Shown: piece by piece, positions 1 to 12,300 of the stretch
How the letters are laid out: every line of letters begins with the position of its first letter
Position numbering within the stretch: the first letter of the stretch is position 1
Assembly (NCBI GenBank): GCA_963971405.1
Contig: OZ020491.1
Coordinates: 23,492,855 to 23,556,854, forward strand
Length of the DNA stretch: 64,000 nucleotides
From: Psococerastis gibbosa
Lineage: Eukaryota > Arthropoda > Insecta > Psocodea > Psocidae
Direction of reading: 5' to 3'
Program-made: the position numbers and the translations under genes
Notes under the pieces: generated by a model
Told to the model about the DNA's origin: nothing
Databases searched by the model: none
Seen by the model: only the letters and a program-made list of their open reading frames with translations

Positions 1-343
1 ATTTATCGTTATTTATTTGTTATTATTAAAAAAAAAAAAAAAAACGATCTACCAATTAGGGAAGTGCTTATTAAAAAAATACTATAAGGTGTTTTAGTTA
101 ATTTTCAATCTTTTACTTTCTTACAATACTCACCATATAGGAATTAATGGATACAAAATGGCAGATGACAATACCCGGGTATATAGTGCCTTACTTGATA
201 CTAAACAAACTAGAAATATGAACAACATAAAAACCAAAGATGACTAAAACTGTGAAATAACTTCAAAAGTTCAATATAGAAGAAATAAAAACGCGGGATA
301 TTGTTAGCCGACGTCTTTCTAGTTACACGATTCTTTCACTCGA

Positions 344-359
344 CCCCCCCCCCCCCCCC
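344..359. repeat. C homopolymer
   Basis: Sixteen consecutive C in AT-rich intronic or upstream sequence. The surrounding 1-1042 shows no gene. Confidence 0.9.
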
Positions 360-1042
360 GTGGCAAGGCAATTCTATAGCTACGGACGCTACGGCCTTGA
401 GCCCAGGTATTTGAAACTGAAATTACTACTTAATTCCTGAAGATATGTAATTATGCAACCTTGTTATACTACCTCTCCTGTTGCTGTGTAACTTTCTGCA
501 GAATTTTAAATTTTCAGATTCTCATCTATGTAACTATGTTATTGCACAGACGGTCATTTTAGTATAAATAACTTGCCTACAGTGTTACAGTAGAAAATTG
601 TAGCTTATAACAGATAACAGAGTTCCAGTTCCGCTATGATTGGCCTATGAATTTATATCACTGATAGTTTTCCCCGTTCCTCCCATCATGACCTTCAAGA
701 ATCCTGATAGAGGACAAGGATGTTCCAGGCAAGACATGCCCGGTCAGGGGTCAACGTGAGGTGGTTAAGAGTACACAGACGATTCCGTCATCATCAATGA
801 ATTAATTGCATGGACGGATGTATACATGCGTACCTTATGTTAAGGAAGGTTTGATGATTAATTGGAGTTAGATGCCTTATCCCTGTCGACACCAAGGTTT
901 TAATATCACTTACAGTAATTACTGTCATTTTTTTTATCTGTTTGAATATTTATGTTGGTTTGTTGTGGGACCGATATAGAAATGCCGTAGGGCTATTTAT
1001 TAGAAAATTGGTGCAGTCAGTTATTAATGGAGAACTTTCTTA

Positions 1043-1423
1043 GGCGCCCATTCCAACGACCGGCTAGGGCTATTTACAAAAACGGTGACGTGGTAGCAGA
1101 CAATCTAGACTTAGTTTCCGTTTCCACCGACCTCGCATTGCAGAACGCAAATGACATTGACGGAAATTAGAATTTTTCTTTTTATAGAAATCTATTAAAA
1201 TGTTTGTACTTAACATAGGCTATCCCATGACGCCATTTTTTAATTTTAGTTTGTGATTTTACTGTATGATCATTGATCAATTTTAACTATGGCATAGAGG
1301 AAAATAAACATTTCCGTCAATTCTGCAATGTGAGGTCGGTGGAAACCCCGCCTAAGTCTTGAATGTCTGCTACCACGTCACTGGTTTTGTAAATAGCCCT
1401 AGCCGGTCGGTGGAATGGGCTCC
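1043..1423. mobile_element. MITE-like element with long terminal inverted repeats (family 1, copy A)
   Basis: The ends are imperfect reverse complements over about 110 bp: 1043-1163 (with accggctagggctatttaca and gacgtggtagcagac) against 1311-1423 (tgtaaatagccctagccggt, gtctgctaccacgtc). The interior of about 150 bp has no coding capacity. The inner part is shared with the element at 4734-4991, including the internal gatcattgatcaattt palindrome. Confidence 0.8.
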
Positions 1424-2218
1424 TTATGGAAAATCCTAGAGTTCGTTTTAGAGAAATGGGGCTTTCGCTCCCGCCTTCTTTCTTTTAAAAAGTTTCAGAC
1501 GCTATTTCCCAACCATAGAAATATATTAACTGGAACGAAGGGAGCCATTACTTCCTTACGGGGCATTCGTTAACCATAAGCCAACTATCAGAGATAAGTA
1601 GCAACGTAAAAATATCGAAGTCTCACACAGTGCGGATACCTGGACCCGGCCAAAATTCTGTACTTAGCTTTTGCAGGCTACACTAGCAGCCATATTGATA
1701 ACGGTCTACAGCCACGGGATCACCAGTACTTCTCTTCGAGCCCCTACACCTCTAAATGATTTGCTTGCAGAAGCAGGGGACCAATAGAAGATCCGCCATA
1801 TTTTGGCCTCAAATTTTGGTGCCAAATGAAACTCAATAGTTATCTTAGGGTACCGTACCTATCCCAAGATTTTTAAAACTAAACAAAATGTGTCTTTATT
1901 AAATATTTAGGCTGTCTAACTTCACTATTATGATAAATATCCTTTCCCAAAATAGCTGAAAATTATGTGGATTAAAAATAAACAATAGCATCAAATAAGT
2001 TCAATCATCCAGAACAGCAACTGTACTGTACCCTATGAAATTTTAAATGTAGCAAATGCAAAATTAAATTATAGGCAATAATAACAGGGCAACAAAAAGA
2101 CATTTTCTCTTAGTTATTAAATAAAATACAGAATACGGCCCCTGCTTTGAGCCCAAAAATGGCGGAAGTCAAATGACCATGCGACACTAGCGCCAATGGT
2201 TCTTCTAGTGTATTATAT

Positions 2219-2330
2219 AAGGCGGGGTTTCCAACGAAACGAAAAATATGGCTTTGACGTGGTAGCAGACATTTTTAGACCTGTCAAAAACATTTAATAT
2301 CACTATTGACGTTGGTGGAATCTGCGCCTT
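2219..2330. mobile_element. Diverged short relative of MITE family 1
   Basis: It has ggcggggtttcca at the left, tgacgtggtagcagaca inside and ggtggaatctgcgcc at the right, the same end motifs as the copies at 1043 and 4734, over only about 110 bp. The stretch 1424-2218 before it holds nothing I can name. Confidence 0.55.
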
Positions 2331-2351
2331 TGCTTCTCTTCAATGATAGGT

Positions 2352-2494
2352 CATTGCCTTGCTGTGATTGGCGCATCCCCTTCCTACTTAACTTAAGGAG
2401 AACGATGTTTAGTTTTCACGAGTGGCAACGTTGTTGCTGCACCTGTCTACAGTAGAAAGGTTTGGAGATGCGTCGCGCCAATCACAGCAATGTG
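2352..2494. repeat. Inverted repeat, arms about 25 bp
   Basis: tgctgtgattggcgcatc near 2360 is matched by the reverse complement gatgcgtcgcgccaatcaca near 2468, with a 90-bp spacer. Probably another small non-autonomous element. Confidence 0.55.
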
Positions 2495-2749
2495 AAAGCC
2501 TCCATGGTTTCATGTTCAATTTTCTACAGGAAAGTTCTCAATTAACTTTTTCGGAAGTTTCAAATCTAATTATACATAGTTGTAAGAAATGATAAATATG
2601 ACTGACATGACAACTTTGAAATTTGAAAATATGCAAATAAATTTTATGATTTCGGGGGGAGGGTCCATTTTTTTTGTAAATGTAATTCATTAATGATGTA
2701 ATGGATAAATTCTTCAAACCATACAGGTTTATATACAAACATTTATTTC

Positions 2750-2803
2750 GGGGGGGGGGGGGGGGGTCCGGACCCCATGGACCACCCCCCTGGGCACGGC
2801 CAT
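2750..2803. repeat. G homopolymer and GC-rich repeat end
   Basis: Seventeen G followed by tccggaccccatgg, accacccccc and ctgggcacggcc, in otherwise AT-rich DNA. It looks like the end of a dispersed repeat whose other boundary I cannot place. 2804-3398 shows no gene. Confidence 0.5.
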
Positions 2804-3398
2804 ACTGATTCAGCCTTCAGGCAACTAATTTGCGAAAGTGTGCTATTATGCTCCGATTCCGATTCGGTCGATCCTAGACAAACATTATATATAATACCAT
2901 GCTCTGGGGTACCCATCAACTCATCTTTAATTCTAATGAAGTAAGTAATGAACAGTCAAAACAATGAAAGCAGCAACCAGATTTCAACCAGATTTAAAAG
3001 AGAAACTTACCGGTGCAGCTGAAACACAGCAGCCCCCTCCCTCCTTGAGCTGTTCGCCAAAAACTTGACATGTAAGCACACCGTGATCGTTATTGTATAC
3101 ATGAACACTGACCATTTCCAAACTAACTGACCAAAAGGTGAAAAAGTAGCGAAACTGTCACCACACTACAGAACACTACCCTAGCTCAACTTTGGCTATC
3201 CATGAACTTATCACGTCGGGATCACAATGTAAGTTTGCTGTCTGGCTTGCTTAATTGGAGTCAGAGAACATTTTTAACTTTATTAAAACTTATACGCCAA
3301 TTATTGAATGCCAAAAAATTTTCCCGCGAAGAAGGCGCGAAAGCAAAAGCGGCAGCTTCACAGCTTCACTTTTCAGCAACAAACTTGACTTACTTGAC

Positions 3399-3945
3399 TT
3401 ATGGTGGCTGGGTGGGTCCGGGGGGACCTTTCGCCGCGTACACACAAGCTCGCCATCTCTTTCGGTCATGCGCCGTCTCTCTCCAGCTCTGACGATCAAT
3501 GCCCGCTTTATCTAGGTCGACCATGGCCTGGTCGAACCATCTTCTTCGTGGTCTTCCTCTTCCTCTCTGACCGTCAGGCAAAGCGTCTAGTACTCTTAGA
3601 GGTGCTCTGGAACGTTCCATCCTCGCTACATGGCCAAGCCATTGGAGTCTTCGAGCTCGGAGTTCGGATAGCACATCCGCTGATTTGTATAGCGCATATA
3701 GTTCTGCGTTGTGCCTGATGCGCCATCCTCTCTCGTCCATTACACCTCCAAATATTCTGCGGAGCATCTTTCGTTCGAAGACCATTAGTAGGTTTTCATC
3801 CCTTTTCTTTAGTGCCCAAGCTTCAGCTCCATACAAGAGGACTGGGCGGACTAGGGTCTTGTACAGTCTTGTCTTTGTTGTCCAGGAGAGTAAACGTGAT
3901 CGGAATAGGCTACTCGTTTGGAAAAAGGCAACGTTTGCCGCCTTG
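3399..3945 (-). mobile_element. Non-LTR retrotransposon relic, C-terminal reverse-transcriptase/tail region
   Basis: The minus strand reads T-R-L-Y-K-T-L-V-R-P-V-L-L-Y-G-A-E-A-W, then L-R-R-I-F-G, R-L-Q-W-L-G-H-V-A-R-M, G-R-G-R-P-R-R-R-W and D-R-K-R-W-R-A. This is the standard C-terminal tail of many insect non-LTR polymerases. The frame is open for about 180 codons, so it is fairly young. No upstream polymerase core is present: 5' truncated and non-functional. Confidence 0.8.
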
Positions 3946-4733
3946 TCAGCAACAAAGATGGCGGTTATGCTTAACCAATCAGATTATGGGACCAATCTCT
4001 CCCAACCAATCAAAACATTGCGATTTAGTACTTACTCTATGAATTTCCTAGAATTTACAAAAGTTGGCGGAGTTGGCCATTTTGGCATTATCAAATCAAC
4101 AACAACAGTCAGTAACCCGTACTAACAGCTTTGTTTGTTTTTTTAATAAAAAAAATGGCAATTTTATTTGAAATTTCTCTTAATTGTCACAACTTTCCGA
4201 TGCCTCTTGCTTCCACCAACCATAAAAGAGGCTCAGTTCAGGCATCAGAGATTCAGAGTACTATATTTTACGTACGTACCTGAGACATCAGGCAGTCGGC
4301 ATCACCTGAGCTGGAAGCCCTGTACTAAGAAGTAAGCCTGTACCTGTTATACTTACAACTTACATACAGTATAGTATGCATTAAAAAAGTTGAGATTTTT
4401 GGAGACTTATAATAGATTAATTTGAATTTGAATATATTATAGATAGGTAACCAACGTTAAGCCGCACACGGGCTAGTGCCTTGCGGTATATAAATTGTCA
4501 CAAACTACAATTGTCTTATTGTATATTGTTGGAATTAAAGATTTCAAGATTACAATTAAGTATCTACATAATAGTCTCCTTAAAACAAAACTCTCATCAT
4601 TTTTTAATGCACAAATGAAGAAAATATGACTAGTGGAATGTCAGATGTGGCATTGTTCAAATTTTCATACTATTTACAACCTACAGTGCAGGGCTAATGT
4701 ACACCAGCAGGCGCATACTATGAACACATTATA

Positions 4734-5062
4734 AGGCGGGTATTCCACCGACCTCTCATTGCAGAATGCAAATGACATTGACGAAAATTTCAATAATTTT
4801 TCTTTTTATAGAAGTCTATTAAAATGTTTGTACTTATCATATTACATGACGCCATTTTTTAATTTTAGTTTGTTTATTTTTGATTTTACTCTATGATCAT
4901 TGATCAATTTTTACTATAGCATAGAGTAAAACAAAAATTTCCGTCAATGTCATTTGCATTCTGCAATTAGAGGTCGTTGGAATACCCGCCTAAGTCTTCA
5001 AAGTCTGCTACCACGTCAATGTCTTTGCATTCTGCAATGAGAGGTCGGTGGAAACCCCGCAT
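4734..5062. mobile_element. MITE family 1, copy B, with an extra partial end
   Basis: aggcgggtattccaccgacc at 4734 is mirrored by ggaatacccgcct ending at 4991. The interior has tttctttttatagaa and the gatcattgatcaattt palindrome, as in copy A. A second right end (gtctgctaccacgtc, tgagaggtcggtgg) follows to 5062, suggesting a nested or tandem end. The gaps 3946-4733 and 5063-5802 hold nothing I can name. Confidence 0.75.
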
Positions 5063-5802
5063 ATGACAATCAAACAAGAGGGAAACATAATACTACTGCT
5101 CACCAGACACCTTCATTATTCATTCAACCCAGTCACCGCAATTCCCCAATTTTTTGTCGTAGCCACTTCCTTCGAATCTTCAGCTACCTTGATTCTGTCC
5201 TTGTCGATTCATGTTCGGTCCATGCATATATAGCGATGAGCTCATCTTCTATAATGCCTCCGTCAATACAAACCCATTGCTTCTCGGACACGGCTCATTA
5301 TATCCGCGAAGCTATTCCTTCTTTGTATACATGAAACCCGTTGTTGCCATGAATTTCTTTGTTACCGTGCAAAGTCTGCAAATTTTCAGCACGGTCATGG
5401 ACATGCTTATGAACAGTATAGATCACCTTGATTAGGATTGGTCGTGCCTATTAGATTTGACTGTACAAGTTTAAACGTGAGAAAATACTGATGCTCCAAT
5501 TGTCCTTGCATTCGCTATAATGACTTGCTAAGTGGCGTTCCTCAAATAGGGAAGGGTTTGCAGATAATCATGGACATCTAACCTGCCCTAAATTGTTTTC
5601 CTATTGACATACATATCCATGGTTTGCTGGGTGGACAAATTAGAAACCAACGTGGTTGGGAATTCGTGGAGTGTTCTGCAAAACCGAGCAGCTGAACGCG
5701 TTGTCGAGGAGACCAAATCCCAACAAGGTCTGTTTAGCCCGGAAGAAGAAGATGAAGGTGTTTGTCATACACAATCATTGTCGAGAGTGTACAGCCCGTA
5801 GG

Positions 5803-6148
5803 AAAGTGGCAGCCCGAAATTTGATACTTTTTATTTAATTAAATACCTACGCATGTTATTAAATATTTGGCTCATCAAAGTTGTAGAAGACTACTTCATG
5901 CATCATATAATAAGGTATTTTTAGTTTTCGAAATTGTAGTTTTTTTTATAAAATCGACAATACGTGAAAAGTTATAGTTTATAAAATATTTGCAGGTTTA
6001 TGAAAAAACTACAATTTCAAAAATTAAAACTATCTTATAATATGATGCATGAAGTAGTCTTCTACAACTTTGATGAGCCCAATCTTTAATAATGTGCTTA
6101 GTTGATTAAATAAAAAACAAAAAGTATTAAATTTCGGGCTGCCACTTT
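5803..6148. mobile_element. MITE-like element with about 140-bp inverted arms
   Basis: aaagtggcagcccgaaattt at the left is matched by aaatttcgggctgccacttt at the right. The complementarity continues inward (gtagaagactacttcatgca; tgcatgaagtagtcttctac), leaving a short centre. The RNA would fold into a long hairpin. It lies 55 bp upstream of the exon at 6204. No coding capacity. Confidence 0.85.
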
Positions 6149-6203
6149 TTACAATGCAAAGTTTACAATACACAGACATTCTATGTATTTTTCTTTGTTG
6201 CAG

Positions 6204-6319
6204 ATGTGAACGAATGTTTAGAAGCTGATGCTTGTGGAACTAATGCAGCTTGTCACAATGTACCTGGGAATTATACATGTAGCTGTCTACAAGGATTTCA
6301 AGGCAACCCTTATGATGGG
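6204..6319 (+). CDS. dpy: dumpy exon 1 of window: calcium-binding-type EGF
   Basis: One EGF begins D-V-N-E-C, with a split Asp codon needing a G from an exon upstream of the window (phase 1 acceptor after ttgcag). It carries five of the six cysteines and stops after N-P-Y-D-G at gtaagt in phase 0; the sixth Cys is the first codon of the next exon. The next intron (6320-7290) holds nothing I can name. Confidence 0.85.
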
Positions 6320-9300
6320 GTAAGTAATTTTTTGGATTCGTGAAGAACTCCAGGAAATTCGCCATTAAATGGAAATTTATATTGCTCCATAAGACATGAT
6401 CAGCCCCAGCTGCTTGAAAGTGGTGCGAGAGCCTCCTCCAATCCTTCCTGTCTCCCCACTTCAGATTGTTCAACACTTCTTCTGGTAGCTCTTCCTTCCT
6501 TTATTATACTTTCCTTACTCCAACCATTTGCTTGCGTACCTGCTGTTATCCATTCTCCTTAAAACGTATTCGAAACATTTCATTAAGAATGCTTCATAAG
6601 AATTTTGCAAAAATTCTTTTGAAATCCCACCTACGGTCCTACCTAAATTTTTGTATAAATATAGGTACGTAATCTGACAGATGTAGGGTTTATATAAAAG
6701 TTTAGATATGGGTAAATCTCAAGGGAGGTCATTACCAGAGGCTACATTGACTGATGCCTGCACCTGATTGACTCCGCCCACCGCTTTGCCCAAAAAGGCA
6801 CCGCTTTCAATTATAGAGGCTAATCGATGTTAGCATTTGACAGGGAGCAATTGTTTTTTACACCATCAGACACAGGCATTAAGAGAGGTGCAGTGGGCGT
6901 TGCTTGTGGTTTTTTTAATGTCAGATTCGTTGAAGTTTGATAAACGTGTCACTATTAGCGCGAAATCATATGCTTTGTGTAATTCTATCTTCTATCATTC
7001 TTAATTTTACCCTAACGACCCCACACAAAGATGTGTTAAACCTTTGCTATATTACTAGCCGTTTGCGCTCGAAGTTCACAAATTTGTGTCCTCACGCCTT
7101 TTTAAATGCGAACAATAAGTTTAAAAAACTTTCCGATGTCACTTTGAGTTGTAGAGTTTTTGAAGCATTTTCGGAGCTCGTCATTGTGGACACTTATGGC
7201 TGTGAAACTTTTGTTACATCTATATACCTTCAGTACATTGACTACGACGAATAGTAATAAAGATATATTTTGAAATTCTTTTTTTTTCAGTGTGTTGATA
7301 TTAATGAATGTGAAGGGTCCCCTTGTGCCGCTGGAGCGGAGTGCACGAACCTGGAGGGCGGGTTCCGTTGCACGTGCCCCGGTGGATACGATGGTGACGC
7401 TTACGGAAAGGGTTGTACTGAAATTGATGAATGTGCGCGCGCACCCTGCGGACGAGACGCGCTCTGCCGAAATGAAGCTGGAAGTTACTCCTGCGCTTGT
7501 CCCACTGGTTTTATTGGAGATCCGCTGTCTGAATGTATTAGTAAGTGTTTTACTTTATTTTCTGACGTATCGTAGAAGTAATGAGCTTCGTATTTGCGTG
7601 AGCCAACAGTGACAGTTGCTAAAAAAGGCGCTTTGCCCTGCTGGGCTTCGCGTTCATGTTGTTGTCAACCCCTGACTCTCCTGAGAGTGCTCTGAAGATG
7701 GGGTTGACTTGTGGTAGGCAATGCTGAGAGGTATGACCCTTTCGACCTTCCGTCATTTCCAAGCAGGTGTTGCAGTGTCTGCGGAAGACCTCTGCTTGAA
7801 GACCTCCGTATTGGATTTATAAACGCCAGATGGGCTATACCAAATGCGCCACTAGGATTAGTAAAACACACCGTGACAGCTTTCCATAAATATAATTTCT
7901 ACAGAAATTAAAAATGGGGGCTATACACGTCGCCATGGAGAAAACACGTCAAATCCTAATGTTTTGATTGGTTGGTCTGTGGCCATCAAACATTTTCCTA
8001 ACGAGAGCTGTCTATTGGATCCACATTTTGCTGTCAATATGTGCATACAATAATATAGTATAGAAGAGATTGATTGTTGCATTAATTCCGATTTGAAGCT
8101 AAGCATTACTCAAAAGATAAAGCATTTAAAACATGCAATTTTAACTAATATCGTTCTAACGCCATTTAACTGAATTAACACATTGCTAAATTGTATATGA
8201 AAGTTATTTATTTAAGGATGCGTCTGAAGTCTGTACGATAGTGTCTCCGCTGCTATGGGCTGATAATTATTAAGCTATCAAGCAGCAACCAGCCAGTCAT
8301 GATAAAAATCGCAGTTGCCATGTCATCTATGCCACGGATTGAAATTAAATTCAACTGAATTTCGCGAAATGGTTATTGTAACCTGGAAATTGCTTAGTGA
8401 CAACACAAACATAGAAATACGCAAAAGTTGGAACTTTACATGAGCCATTGAAATTTTCCATGTTCTCCATAATTTAAAAAATAAAAATAATAATTACATG
8501 TAAAATAAAAATATTACAACTAAACCTAGCCTACAAGCTAATATAACTTACAACAAATCTTGCATAGCGCATAAGTGCAAGCATAATAGTCTAGTACACT
8601 ATTGAAAATTAGGATTTCACACTGGACCTTCTATCGTACAGACATCAAATACACACTAAGGACTTAAGTAGTCTAATTCAGCAATTGAATTTAATAATTA
8701 CTAACTCTAAAAACAGAATGTCCAAACGGAGAATGCGGCTCATCGGCGAAATGCGCCCATTCAAACGGCACCTTCTCCTGTGAATGTCCGCCCGGATTCT
8801 CCAGTCCGCCAAATCAAGAATGTCTCGATGTCAATGAATGTGGTCGGCCGAATGCCTGCGGAGTCAATGCCAAGTGCATAAATGTACCTGGTAGTTTCAA
8901 ATGCCTGTGCCCACCTGGTTTTAGCGGGCAGGGCAATGTCTTCTGTGAAAGTTAGTGGCGATTTTGAGTTCTTTAGGCATGACCAGATGCCTGTGGGATG
9001 TTTTTCTTCTGTGTCTGTGTGTATTGCATGTTGAAGGTTTCTTGACCTTCGCATTTTTGTAGCTTGAGAACTTTCATGGATTGTTTCTTGCAATATCGAC
9101 CAGATTCTTAACTGTACTGTACCGGATTAATACTGTTTCATTAAGCAATCACTGAAATGTTTGGTTTCGCGACTCAGTAGGAAACTAAAGGAGTTTTTTG
9201 TTTTCTTCCTTTCAGTGTTCTATGAGTGGTAGAAATGTAGTTGGTAGCTTTCTGGCTAGGATTGCACTTATATTTTGGATTTCTTCTTCTGTTTCTTTCT

Positions 9301-12300
9301 TTTACTTATTCCTTTTAGGACTGCATTTATTTCTTTTACAGATAGTCGTGCAGGATATTACATTTCAATTTTTGGATTTCAGCATGAATGCATGCTCTTT
9401 GGAGTGTTCGGAAAAAATATTTACATAATTTATATATTATTATAAATAATTGTAGCAGTACGGTACTACTTCAGCCGATACTGTATTGTAAAATTTATGA
9501 TACGTATACTGTATGTGTGTGTACAATTTTTAATGGTTTTGAGCTCTTAAAAATTCATTTTGTGTAGAAATGTTTTAGTTCATTGTAAAAGTCTGATATA
9601 GACACTTTTCGCTTTATCCAAATGTTCTGCTGTAAAACTTGCGGTTTTTGAGTGTTTCCCGTTAATTCAGGTTGAACTTAACATTTTGTTTTTTGTTTTA
9701 TTAGATGTGAATGAATGCCAACAAAACCCATGTGGATCAAATGCAATTTGTACGGATACAATTGGAAGTTTTATATGCACTTGTAAAGAATACTACACCG
9801 GAGACCCGTTTAGAGGATGCATTGGTAAGTCACAAACATCATTAAGCTGGCTGAAAACTTGAAAAAGTCTAAGTAGTTGGGACGAAATTAGAGGATTTAG
9901 AAAAAACGGGGATCGGCGGAATTCGAACCCACGATCTACGCCAATTCCAGTTTTTTTTCTGTATCCTCTAATTTCGGTTAGAACGAGGAGGTTACCTCTT
10001 CAACCAAAGTTAATTTAATGTCAGTGATGTATACCATCCCTGATTGGCTCGCTGTCAACTCAACTTGATTCCTGGTCCCTGATTTTCTTGTGTTAGCAAC
10101 GAGGAGCCAGGATGACTACCTCTCACTTCTCATCTTAGTAGAGCTAGTGCTCATCCTCGTGCTTAAACAGTTGCTACTAAGCCTCCGAGATACAATCTTA
10201 GAAGTGTACATCGTACCACTGACGATGTTGACCGCAGATATTGACGAAAGATTTGGAAGTACGTTTTCAGATCGACCACGGCCCAACAATCCGGGATCAT
10301 ACTGCTTCATGATCAGCCATGAGATCCTTTGAATTATATTGTTCCATACTGTAGCCGAATTATTATTTATTTCAGATATCAATGAATGCGTCGCGCTAGA
10401 TAAACCATGCGGAACTAACGCCATCTGTGAGAATTCTTCGCCAGGCTACAACTGTATTTGTCCGCAAGGATACACGGCCCGGCCAACTCCTCAAATCGCC
10501 TGCGAACAAATAGATGTCAATATCCACTGTAAATCGAATTTCGACTGTACGAACAATGCTGAATGTATCGACGGTCAGTGCTTCTGCCAGAAGGGTTTCC
10601 TCGCGCAGGGTGCTGGTTGCGTTGACATCGACGAGTGTATTAACCACCCGTGCGGACCTTTTGCTGCCTGTACCAACACACCCGGTGGATTTCATTGCGA
10701 ATGCGAAAGTGGGTTTGTTGGGGCGCCGCCGAGGATGCCATGCAAAGGTATGTGCCTGAAGTGGTAATTGCAATGCAGGAAGAAATTTGTAACTCTGCGA
10801 GCTCTTAGCGTGGTAGGGTGAAGCAGCAGGCTTAGCGCTGGATGAAAAGAATAGCTAATCCGGGAATAAGATTAATTTATTCTAAATATAGCTAATGAAT
10901 ATAAATTTAGATATGGTTTGTCAACAATAAAGAATAAAGATTGCTTGCTTTTCATTGTTGCATATGCTTAACTTATGAATAACTTATTTTTTCTGGGCTC
11001 TGTGGTACCAACGTGACGTCTGCTGGGATCGGGTTATTTTTATTGTAGCATTGAATAGGTTTAAATAATTCCCCGGTAAGCTTCGCTTCTTGCTTGGCCT
11101 ATAGAGGTAGTGTTATTGTATTATGTATTAGTATTTAATATTGAAAAGTATAGTAGGCCTAGGTACCGGTGTCATAAAAAAAGGCTTGAAAAGCTTTCCT
11201 GTATTTCAATGTAAGTTCATTTTAAAGCAATTCTTTATCTGTTGATGTTTAGCTATGCGTTGTGTGTAATGCCTACTTTTACTTGTGTTAATTTGTGCTC
11301 TGTGCCATTTTCAGCGCCTTGTGAAGGAGTCACATGTGGAGACCATGCGTTTTGTAAACCAGACGGCCAAGAAGCATACTGTATTTGTGAAGAAGGTTGG
11401 ACGTTCAACCCTAATGATATTTCAGCAGGATGTGTTGGTACGTAACTAGTTCGTGTTTATCGTCAATCTATAACCCTTCTAATCTGATAGATAGGCTAAC
11501 ACTACTTATGTTTAATAAATTTGGCATTGAAAGCAGCGTGATCTTCGCTTAACCTCCAGCCGAAACAATTGAAGCCTTCTTAAATTATTTATATGCTTTG
11601 TTAGATTCCTCTTGCAAACATCGCAGGCTTGATGGGGTGTTTAATGTTTTTTTTTCAGACATCGACGAATGCGATAAAGTTAATGGACCTTCTGGGCGAT
11701 GTGGAGCTAATGCCATATGTACCAATTCTCCAGGAGGATTTCACTGTCAGTGTCCTCCAGGATTTTCTGGAAATCCTCAAAAGCAATGTCTAGGTATGTG
11801 AAAGAAATTTGTACAAAAATCACATTGACTGTGCGCGCATTTTGAGTTTTTATATTGGAGTTATGGCCAACCTGGCAATTTTGGCGGCACATCTCAACTG
11901 GGGTTTGCAATTGGTGATTGTTCGGTCTAGTTCAATTATAATTATAGAATAGGTCATATATCAAGCTTTGGATATGCCATTTCAACCAGTTAATGAGAAA
12001 CCTCCCAGGCAAATTGGACACCCCACTACACTTTTGTACAAAGTCGAATTTCTTATGAAATGTTGATAATAGAGCCACATGAATAAGAGTGATATAAGTA
12101 GATGAAATGCTCCTTTATATGTTGATGGTTTTTGAAGGCCTGGAAAAAGGCCAATTTAGGTTAGGTCTTCAAAACCTAGCCAAACGGTGGCGATGTTAGC
12201 GACGGTTAAAGACTATGCATCAGAATTTAGAAGAGCATTTCTTCTGCTTTCATTTACATATGTCTGTCTATATGATCAAAATATTTCATTGACATTAGAT

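Noticed and set aside
5604-5838. Two overlapping open frames upstream of the first exon
   Set aside because: No module pattern and no matching splice phase; the end runs into the inverted-repeat element at 5803.
6937-7254. A 105-codon frame in the first intron
   Set aside because: The composition is like random AT-rich DNA, no domain is recognisable, and it is not needed for frame continuity.
9885-9950. Possible tRNA gene on the minus strand
   Set aside because: Only a B-box-like word is present; no acceptor stem or anticodon arm can be drawn, so it is at most a SINE fragment.
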